From Actinomycetes bacterium (GTDB lineage Bacteria > Actinomycetota > Acidimicrobiia > Acidimicrobiales > Microtrichaceae): a DNA stretch of 5,905 bases. Below are positions 1 through 5,014 of the stretch, piece after piece (within the stretch, counting starts at the first letter, position 1; every line of letters starts with the position of its first letter). Location of the stretch: NCBI GenBank assembly GCA_023450775.1, contig JAEXGP010000296.1:1-5905 (forward strand), written 5' to 3'. A program made the position numbers and the translations under genes. The notes beneath the pieces were generated by a model. The model searched no databases. It saw nothing but the letters and a program-made list of their open reading frames with translations, and was not told the DNA's origin.

Positions 1-2283
1 GCCGGCGGCGGGGCCGGCGTCGTCCTCGTCGTCGTAGTGCCCCTCGACGTCGATGTTCGGCAGGATCCGGTCGAGCCACTTGGGCAGCCACCAGTTCTTG
101 TCGCCGAGCAGCTCCATGGTGGCCGGCACGAGGAGCAGCCGGACGATCGTGGCGTCCAGCAGGATCGCCGTCGCGAGCCCGGTGCCCATCAGCTTGAACG
201 TCCGGTCGTTCTCCAGGATGAAGCTGCCGAAGACGACGACCATGATCGCCGCGGCCGCGGTGATCACCCGGGCCGTCGCGGCCAGGCCGTTGGCGACCGA
301 CGTCCGGCTGTCGCCGGTGCGGAGCCACTCCTCGCGGATCCGTGACAGCAGGAACACCTCGTAGTCCATGGACAGACCGAAGACGATGGCGAACAGCATC
401 ATCGGCATCCACGGCTCGATCGGCGCCGGCGCCACCCCGGTGAGGTCGCCCAGCCAGCCCCACTGGTAGAGGGCGACCATGATCCCGTACGCCGCGCCGA
501 TCGACAGCAGGTTCATGATCACGGCCTTGAGCGGCACCAGCAGCGACCGGAACACGAACATCAGGAGCAGGAACGACAGGATCAGCACCGCCCCGAAGAA
601 GATCGGGAGCCGCTCGGCCATCATCGCCGAGGCGTCGATGTTCGCCGCCACGATGCCGGTGACGTTGAGCTCGACGCCGGTCTCGTCCTCGACCGGCGGC
701 AGCACGTCCTCGCGCAACCGCTGCACGAGCGACTCCGTGACCTCGGCCTGCGGGCCATGGGCCGGGGCGATGAACCACCGCACGGCGGAGCCGTCCTCGC
801 TCGGCTGGGGACCCATGACCGCCACGACCTCGGGATCCGCCTCGAGCGCCTGGTTGGCCGCGGCGAGCGATGCCAGGTCAGCACCCTCGGGAACCTCGGC
901 GGCCAGGAACAACGGACCGTTGAAGCCCTCGCCGAACCCGTCCACGAGCAGGTCGTAAGCCTGCCGGGTGGTGGTGTCCTCGGCGTAGTTGCTCTCGTCG
1001 GAGAACGCGAGTCGCAGGCTGATCACCGGGGCGGCGAGGATCAGCAGCACCAGCGCACCGCCGATCGCGAACGGCCACGGGCGGTGCTGGATGACCCGGC
1101 TCCAGCGCCACGCCAGCGTCTCCTCCCGCGGCTTGGGCGGGCGGTGCTGGACCTCCTTCTTGAGCGCCGGGACGAAGAAGCCCAGCACCAGCAGGACGAT
1201 CGCGATCGGGAAGCCCAGCATGAGCGGCGCGAGGTCGAGCCCGACGCCGACCAGGCCCACCGCGATGAACGACGCCGCCAGCAGCCCCCGCCAGCGGGTC
1301 CGCTCCACGTTCATGCCGGCGAAGCCCAGCAGCGCGGGCAACAGGGTCAGCGAGGCGGCCACGACGAGCGCCACGGTCAGCGCCGCGGTGACGGCCAGGC
1401 CCTGGATGAACCCGATGCCCATGAAGAGCATGCCGAGCAGCGAGATCACGACGGTGGCGCCCGCGAACAGGACGGACCGCCCGGCGGTGTCCATGGCGAT
1501 CATCACCGACTCGCGGACGGAGTGACCCGCGTGCAGCTGTTCTCGATGCCGTGTGACGACGAGCAGCGCGTAGTCGATGCCCACGCCGAGGCCGATCATC
1601 ACGCCGATGAACGGCGCGAACTCGGGCACCTCGATCCAGTTGCTGAAGAGGACGACGCCGGCGCCGCCGATGCCGATGCCGATCAGCGCCACCGCGACCG
1701 GCAGGCCCATGGCGAGCACCGAGCCGAACGCGACGATCAGGATCACGATGGCGAACGCCAGGCCGAGCGCCTCCGACGTCGGCTCCTCGAACTCCGCGAA
1801 CACGAACCCACCGAGCTCGACGCGGAGCCCGTCGACGTCGGGCAGCTCGTCCAGGATCTCGTCCCGGACGTCGCTCATCACCTCGAAGTCGGTGTCCTGC
1901 GGGAACTCGACGTTGACGTACGCGATCGTCCCGTCCTGGGAGATCAGGTCCGGGGACTCGTACGGCGACTGGACCTGCTGCACGCCGTCGAGCCCGGCGA
2001 CGCGGTCGATCACCTTCGTCATCGCGGCTTGGACCTGCGGGTCGTCCACGCCCTGGTCGGCCTTGAAGACGATCGTGCCGGTCTGGCCCGCGCCCTGGCC
2101 GCCGAACGCGGACTCGAGGATGTCGAAGCCCTTGGTGGACTCGCTGCCCTCGAGCGTGAAGTCCTGGCGGTAGTCGTCACCGACCGAGCCGGCGATCGCG
2201 TTCGACCCGATCAACACCGCGATCCAGACGATGACCACGAGCCATCGGCGGTCATGGCACCACGGCCCAAGCTTGGCGAACAT
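1..2283 (-). CDS. MMPL/RND-superfamily transporter, C-terminus cut by window edge
   Basis: The minus frame from ATG at 2283 stays open for 761 codons to base 1; family members of this kind end near this length, so only a few residues are probably missing. It is a proton-driven inner-membrane exporter of the MMPL type (lipids or hydrophobic compounds; substrate not readable). The architecture is a duplicated RND fold: TM1 at about residues 14-34, extracytoplasmic domain 1 at about 35-170, a TM bundle at about 172-320, domain 2 at about 423-560, and a second TM bundle at about 562-722. The two family signature helices are visible: GLGVGIDYALL with Asp237-Tyr238, and FGLSMDYEVFLLSRIREEW with Asp640-Tyr641, the expected proton-relay positions. 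The linker carries two extra hydrophobic segments (about 333-373). The C-terminal tail is acidic (DDEDD). The start is chosen because TM1 begins 13 residues in and a strong GGAAGGGAG lies 7 bases upstream. No adaptor gene is adjacent, so it probably works alone. It lies downstream of an HxlR regulator on the same strand. Confidence 0.93.
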   Translation of the reverse strand, partial: MFAKLGPWCHDRRWLVVIVWIAVLIGSNAIAGSVGDDYRQDFTLEGSESTKGFDILESAFGGQGAGQTGTIVFKADQGVDDPQVQAAMTKVIDRVAGLDGVQQVQSPYESPDLISQDGTIAYVNVEFPQDTDFEVMSDVRDEILDELPDVDGLRVELGGFVFAEFEEPTSEALGLAFAIVILIVAFGSVLAMGLPVAVALIGIGIGGAGVVLFSNWIEVPEFAPFIGVMIGLGVGIDYALLVVTRHREQLHAGHSVRESVMIAMDTAGRSVLFAGATVVISLLGMLFMGIGFIQGLAVTAALTVALVVAASLTLLPALLGFAGMNVERTRWRGLLAASFIAVGLVGVGLDLAPLMLGFPIAIVLLVLGFFVPALKKEVQHRPPKPREETLAWRWSRVIQHRPWPFAIGGALVLLILAAPVISLRLAFSDESNYAEDTTTRQAYDLLVDGFGEGFNGPLFLAAEVPEGADLASLAAANQALEADPEVVAVMGPQPSEDGSAVRWFIAPAHGPQAEVTESLVQRLREDVLPPVEDETGVELNVTGIVAANIDASAMMAERLPIFFGAVLILSFLLLMFVFRSLLVPLKAVIMNLLSIGAAYGIMVALYQWGWLGDLTGVAPAPIEPWMPMMLFAIVFGLSMDYEVFLLSRIREEWLRTGDSRTSVANGLAATARVITAAAAIMVVVFGSFILENDRTFKLMGTGLATAILLDATIVRLLLVPATMELLGDKNWWLPKWLDRILPNIDVEGHYDDEDDAGPAAG

Positions 2284-2290
2284 CTGTCAG

Positions 2291-2299
2291 CTCCCTTCC
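2291..2299 (-). promoter_or_regulatory. Ribosome binding site of the MMPL gene
   Basis: On the minus strand GGAAGGGAG lies 7 bases before the ATG at 2283. It is a strong purine-rich Shine-Dalgarno and fixes the start of the transporter. Confidence 0.8.
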
Positions 2300-2336
2300 G
2301 GCCTCGCCCCCGAGGCCGCCGACCGCCCGCCGCGCT

Positions 2337-2355
2337 GACGCGTTGTTACCACGTC
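2337..2355. promoter_or_regulatory. Candidate operator: imperfect 19-base palindrome with GTAAC core
   Basis: The 19 bases are an imperfect palindrome in which 6 of 9 symmetric positions match (GACG...CGTC outer arms). On the minus strand the core reads GGTAACAACG, resembling AGTAACCAACG in the HxlR/LLM promoter. It lies about 55-70 bases before the MMPL start. No protein can be assigned from sequence alone; HxlR is the nearest candidate. Confidence 0.3.
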
Positions 2356-2392
2356 CGTCCGGGCTGGCTCGGCGATCTACCGGTCCGTCCGG
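2353..2392. repeat. Pair of 10-base direct repeats, 30 bases apart
   Basis: GTCCGTCCGG occurs at 2353-2362 and again at 2383-2392. The 30-base offset is close to three helical turns, so both copies would face the same side of the DNA. This is the spacing expected of paired regulator sites, although the motif is also compatible with the high-GC background. Confidence 0.45.
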
Positions 2393-2418
2393 AGCGATGA
2401 CGGCGGGCACCGTCGCTC
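2392..2418. other. Stem-loop in the HxlR-MMPL gap
   Basis: GAGCGA (2392-2397) pairs with TCGCTC (2413-2418), and CGG (2401-2403) pairs with CCG (2410-2412) across a three-base bulge, leaving a six-base loop. No T-run follows on either strand. It could end the regulator transcript or shape the transporter leader; neither is demonstrated. Confidence 0.3.
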
Positions 2419-2512
2419 TGTTCGACGAGCCCCCCTGAGAAGACTCATCGGTACGCAACGCACTCCGCCTGCCGGACGTTCCGACCGGAGCGCATTTCCC
2501 TTCCGACGCATC

Positions 2513-2524
2513 CCGGACGTCCGG
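2513..2524. promoter_or_regulatory. Perfect 12-base palindrome CCGGACGTCCGG
   Basis: CCGGACGTCCGG is its own reverse complement. A related site, CCGGACGTTCCG, begins at 2472. Both lie 30-85 bases downstream of the HxlR stop. Symmetric sites of this size often bind dimeric regulators, but no cognate protein is identifiable here. Confidence 0.35.
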
Positions 2525-2555
2525 TTCGGCGCCGGCCCGCCGGCACGGCCTCCGA

Positions 2556-2963
2556 TCAGCGCGCGGCGGCCTCGTCGTACGCGACTCGGGCCTCGGCGAT
2601 CTCGTCGCGGTGGCCCCTCGTCCAGGCCACCAGCGGCTCGACGGCGTCGAGCAGCGATCGCCCGAGCTCGGTGAGCTCGTAGTCCACCCGGGGTGGCACG
2701 ACCGGGTGCACGGTCCTCGTCACCAGTCCGTCGCGCTCGAGGTTCCGGAGCGTGAGCGTGAGCATGCGCTGGCTGACGCCGTCGATCTCGCGCCGCAGCT
2801 CGCTGAACCGCCGCGTGCCCCGGCCGAGCAGCTCGACCACGAGCAGCGACCACTTGTCGCCGAGGCGGTCGAGCAGGTCGCGGATCTCGCACGTCTGCGT
2901 GCGCTCGACCAGTCGGCCGGTTCCCTCGGTGTGCCCCGGTGACCTCGATGTGCCGTCTTCCAT
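2556..2963 (-). CDS. HxlR-family winged-helix transcriptional regulator
   Basis: This 135-residue protein is a typical length for HxlR (MarR-like) regulators, which act as DNA-binding dimers and commonly control an adjacent, often divergent, redox or detoxification gene. The family core is clear: LLDRLGDKWSLLVVELL (about residues 30-46), then RRFSELRREIDGVSQRMLTLTLRNLERDGLV with the recognition helix near 64-78, then the wing around TRTVHPVVPPRVDYELTELG (82-101), and a C-terminal dimerisation helix. The only cysteine, Cys25, sits just before the GDKW helix, where redox-sensing members carry their reactive Cys. The start is uncertain: AGGAG lies 12 bases upstream of the ATG, which is long, but no other in-frame ATG or GTG lies between it and the domain. 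The ATG at 2973 is in another frame and does not give this protein. It is divergent from the LLM gene across 69 bases and is followed by the MMPL pump on the same strand. Confidence 0.93.
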   Translation of the reverse strand: MEDGTSRSPGHTEGTGRLVERTQTCEIRDLLDRLGDKWSLLVVELLGRGTRRFSELRREIDGVSQRMLTLTLRNLERDGLVTRTVHPVVPPRVDYELTELGRSLLDAVEPLVAWTRGHRDEIAEARVAYDEAAAR

Positions 2964-3032
2964 CGCCGTCCATGGCTCCTCACGATGGGGTCAGGCACAA
3001 GAAGTAACCAACGCCCGAACCCAGGAGCCCTC
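2964..3032. promoter_or_regulatory. Shared divergent promoter/operator region, HxlR and LLM genes
   Basis: Only 69 bases separate the two start codons, so the promoters must overlap or lie partly inside each other's leaders, and one bound regulator could affect both. The region contains the AT-richer element AAGTAACCAACG (3002-3013), unusual in this GC background and a reasonable candidate HxlR site. No convincing -35/-10 pair is visible on either strand. The HxlR-side AGGAG is at 2976-2980. Confidence 0.55.
3023..3027 (+). promoter_or_regulatory. Ribosome binding site deciding the LLM start
   Basis: AGGAG ends 5 bases before the ATG at 3033. An in-frame ATG also exists at 2985, but it has no comparable site, would add 16 unconserved residues and would take up most of the divergent promoter. 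The 3033 start is therefore preferred. Confidence 0.75.
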
Positions 3033-4034
3033 ATGCCCACGACCGCCACCTCCACCGACACCGATCCGCGAACCGATCCCGCAGCGTCCGTCCGCGGGGT
3101 CTTCCTGCCCACGATGTCGGCCCCCGGGCGTCGGCTCGGCGACGTGGTCGCCGCGGCCCGACTCGCCGAGGACGTCGGGTTGGAGTCCGTGTGGGTGGTC
3201 GAGCAGCTGGTCGCCGGCACCGGTGCCCCGGTCCTCGACGCCACGGCGTCGCTCGCCGCCGCCGCGGCGGCGACCGACAGGATCGCGCTCGGCTTCGGCG
3301 TGATGATCGCCCCGCTCCGTCGACCTGCCTGGGCGGCCAAGCAGGTCGCCACCCTCCAGCACCTCTCGGGCGGGCGCCTGCTGCTCGGCATCGGTGCCGG
3401 AGGCGACCGCCACGAGCTCAGCTGGGACGCCGCCGGAGCGCGACGCCGTGAACGCGGGCGACGCACCGACGAACTGATCGACGCGCTGCCGGCGCTCCTG
3501 GCCGGCGAGCCGGCATCGGTCGACGGCGTCGACGGGGCCACCACGACCGTGCGGCTGTCACCGCCCGCGCCGGCACCCCCGTTGCTGATCGGCGGCATGT
3601 CCGACGCCGCGCTGCGCCGGGCCGTGCGCGTGGGCGCGGATCTCTTCCTCCTGCCGGTGCCGCCGGACGGCGTGCGGGAGGCCGTCGCTCGGGCCACCGA
3701 GCTGGCGGACGCGACGGGCCGGCCGGCGCCCGGCATCACCAGCGGCCTGCTCGCCGCGTTCGACGACGACCCGGCGCTCCCCGGTCCCGACGGGCTCCGG
3801 CACGTCCTCACCGACCCCGATGGCCAGTTCGGCATGCCCGACGACGCGATCGACGAGATGCTCGTCGTCGGCGACGTCGAGGTGATCTCCCGGCGCATCG
3901 CGGAGCTGGGCGAGGCCGGGGCGTCGCGGGTCGTGCTCAGTTCGCCGGCCGGCGACTGGGCCCACCAGGTCCGCCGATTCGCCGACGCGACCCTGCTGGC
4001 CGGGACCACCGGCCGGTCCCCGTCCGCGCCGTAG
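3033..4034 (+). CDS. LLM-class (luciferase-like) flavin/F420 oxidoreductase
   Basis: The 333-residue protein matches the bacterial luciferase-like TIM-barrel family in length and motifs. Members use FMNH2 or coenzyme F420 for monooxygenation or hydride transfer; the cofactor and substrate cannot be settled from sequence by eye. Visible hallmarks: the barrel start RGVFLPTMS (21-29), AARLAEDVGLESVWVVEQ (41-58), the family motif ALGFGVMIAPLRRPAWAAKQVATLQHLSGGRLLLGIGAGG (85-124, written here as separate strands: ALGFGV, then RRPAWAAKQ, then LSGGRLLLGIGAGG), RGRRTDELIDAL (141-152), PPLLIGG (182-188) and a C-terminal VVGDVEVISRRIAELGEAGASRVVL region. It has no signal peptide and should be cytoplasmic. 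The first 20 residues are Thr/Asp/Pro-rich and probably disordered. It is divergent from the HxlR gene, the likely regulator, and convergent with DedA. The region after GAGGDRHE is short compared with the commonest members, so its substrate loop may be reduced. Confidence 0.9.
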   Translation: MPTTATSTDTDPRTDPAASVRGVFLPTMSAPGRRLGDVVAAARLAEDVGLESVWVVEQLVAGTGAPVLDATASLAAAAAATDRIALGFGVMIAPLRRPAWAAKQVATLQHLSGGRLLLGIGAGGDRHELSWDAAGARRRERGRRTDELIDALPALLAGEPASVDGVDGATTTVRLSPPAPAPPLLIGGMSDAALRRAVRVGADLFLLPVPPDGVREAVARATELADATGRPAPGITSGLLAAFDDDPALPGPDGLRHVLTDPDGQFGMPDDAIDEMLVVGDVEVISRRIAELGEAGASRVVLSSPAGDWAHQVRRFADATLLAGTTGRSPSAP

Positions 4035-4103
4035 CGTGCTCGGCTCCACGGGCCTGGCCGTCGCCGCGGTCCTCACGTCGAGGATCATCGCCAACATCGT
4101 GCG

Positions 4104-4132
4104 CGACGGGTGCAGCCGACCACCGCCCGTCG
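4104..4132. terminator. Possible bidirectional terminator stem-loop between LLM and DedA genes
   Basis: CGACGGG (4104-4110) pairs with CCCGTCG (4126-4132), extended by one G-U and one G-C pair to a 9-bp stem with an 11-base loop. It lies in the 117-base gap between two convergent stop codons, where termination is expected on both strands. No T-tract follows, as is common in GC-rich actinobacteria, so the role is inferred from position and symmetry. Confidence 0.4.
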
Positions 4133-4151
4133 GCCGCCACCTCGAGCTGCG

Positions 4152-4793
4152 TCAGTCGGGGAGGTCGCCGGCGGCGACCAGGCGTGGCTTGAGGATCCGG
4201 CGCCACACGAAGACCGAGACTCCCGCCACGACCACGACGATCAGCGCACCCTGCAGCAGTCCGACGTAGTCGCCGACCCGCTCCCACCGATCGCCGAGGA
4301 CTGCACCGCCGCCGATGAGCGCGACGTTCCAGACGGCGCTGCCGATCGCGGTGTAGACGGTGAACCGCAGGAACGGCATGCGCCGGAACCCGGCCGGCAC
4401 CGACACCAGCGAGCGGACCAGGGGCACGCATCGGCCGAGCAGCACCGCAGCGCCGGAGCGCTTGTCGAACCACGCCTCGGCCCGGTCGAGGTCCGCCTCC
4501 TTGACACCGAACCACCGGCCCCGCCGCACGACGAACGCCCGGAGTCGCTCCGGACCGATGGCGGCGGAGATGCCGTAGAGCACCCAGGCGCCGGCGACGG
4601 ATCCGAGCGTTGCGGCGCCGACCATGCCCACGAACGAGGCGTCGCCCCGGCCGGTGACGAAGCCGGCCAACGGCAGTACCACTTCGGAGGGGATCGGCGG
4701 GAACACGCTCTCGAGCGCGACGAGAACGGCGACGCCGACGTAGCCGAGGGTCTCGACGACGTCGGTCACCCAGTCGGTCAGGTCATCGAGCAC
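4152..4793 (-). CDS. DedA-family (VTT/SNARE-associated) membrane protein
   Basis: The 213-residue polytopic inner-membrane protein belongs to the DedA/VTT family, whose members are implicated in lipid scrambling or undecaprenyl-phosphate recycling and in proton-dependent membrane homeostasis. Conserved signatures: LGYVGVAVLVALESVFPPIPSE (16-37; shown in parts as LGYVGV and ALESVFPPIPSE) with acidic Glu28 and Glu37, LPLAGFVTGRG (40-50), GSVAGAWVLYGISAAIG (64-80), and GRCVPLVRSLVSVPAGFRRM (120-139) with Arg121 and Arg127. The Arg spacing matches the essential pair known in E. coli YqjA, and the two acidic residues correspond in role to its Glu39/Asp51. Membrane segments lie at about 16-31, 38-48, 54-80, 114-136, 148-166 and 174-194. 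The start is GTG at 4793, preceded by AGGGGAG with 5-base spacing and giving the usual short DedA N-terminus; a GTG 54 bases further upstream (4847) is in frame but has no ribosome site. It is convergent with the LLM gene and has its own leader. Confidence 0.92.
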   Translation of the reverse strand: MLDDLTDWVTDVVETLGYVGVAVLVALESVFPPIPSEVVLPLAGFVTGRGDASFVGMVGAATLGSVAGAWVLYGISAAIGPERLRAFVVRRGRWFGVKEADLDRAEAWFDKRSGAAVLLGRCVPLVRSLVSVPAGFRRMPFLRFTVYTAIGSAVWNVALIGGGAVLGDRWERVGDYVGLLQGALIVVVVAGVSVFVWRRILKPRLVAAGDLPD

Positions 4794-4798
4794 GAGCA

Positions 4799-4805
4799 CT
4801 CCCCT
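4799..4805 (-). promoter_or_regulatory. Ribosome binding site deciding the DedA start
   Basis: On the minus strand AGGGGAG ends 5 bases before GTG 4793. It supports this GTG over the longer in-frame GTG at 4847 and over the GTG at 4799, which overlaps the site itself. Confidence 0.7.
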
Positions 4806-4912
4806 CACGTTCCCGCCGGACGCCGTGCGCGCCCAGCGCTCCGCCACCGGACGCGAGCCGCTGACGGTAGCGATCTGCGCCGCTGCGTCCGGGGCGGCCC
4901 GCGTCCGCGCGT

Positions 4913-4950
4913 GAGCAGCCGCTCAGGTCGGTGGACCGGAGCGGCTGCTC
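4913..4950. terminator. Strong 12-bp hairpin downstream of the acyl-CoA dehydrogenase-like gene
   Basis: GAGCAGCCGCTC (4913-4924) and GAGCGGCTGCTC (4939-4950) are exact reverse complements. Inside, GGTC (4926-4929) pairs with GACC (4934-4937) after one mismatch, closing a four-base GGTG loop. The hairpin begins 65 bases past the stop at 5015 on the minus strand and before the DedA leader. It is the most stable-looking structure in the window. There is no T-run on either strand, so it is either a T-less terminator or a transcript 3'-end stabiliser. Confidence 0.6.
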
Positions 4951-5014
4951 GTCGGGGCTCGGGCGCGGGATGGGACGGAGTCGGGACCGTCAGGGGACGT
5001 GAAGAGCGCCGGCG

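Larger units (their letters stand above)
2284..2555 (-). promoter_or_regulatory. Non-coding leader/promoter region of the MMPL gene
   Basis: The 272 bases between the HxlR stop and the MMPL start hold no convincing gene: short frames crossing it are compositional and have no family signature. The stretch is unusually rich in related GGAC/TCCG motifs: a 10-base direct repeat 30 bases apart, a perfect 12-base palindrome, a near copy of that palindrome, and a stem-loop (each listed separately). No good sigma-70-type -35/-10 pair could be identified by eye. The length and symmetry suggest that the transporter has its own regulated promoter rather than simple co-transcription with the regulator gene. 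That is inference. Confidence 0.55.

Noticed and set aside
1078..1151. A 14-base direct repeat (CGGGCGGTGCTGGA at 1078-1091 and 1138-1151) inside the transporter gene
   Set aside because: It encodes two similar QHRP turns in the charged linker, 20 codons apart. Codon bias and a short protein motif explain it better than a functional DNA repeat.
1..2283. Possible frameshift or pseudogene in the transporter
   Set aside because: Reading the minus frame codon by codon from 2283 to 1 gives no stop and keeps both RND halves and signature motifs, so the gene is intact as far as visible.
757..2400. A 547-codon open frame on the plus strand opposite the MMPL gene
   Set aside because: Its translation is dominated by Arg, Asp, Glu, His and Gln with no fold or family, as expected for the antisense of a GC-rich membrane protein gene. 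The minus frame carries clear MMPL signatures throughout.
2974..3029. GGCTCCT...AGGAGCC inverted repeat spanning the divergent promoter
   Set aside because: Each arm is simply the Shine-Dalgarno region of one of the two divergent genes, so the symmetry needs no operator explanation.
2720..4009. A 429-codon minus-strand frame opposite the LLM gene
   Set aside because: It is Ser/Arg/Ala-rich low-complexity sequence without a domain. It also runs into the HxlR gene in a wrong frame, whereas the plus frame is a clear LLM protein.
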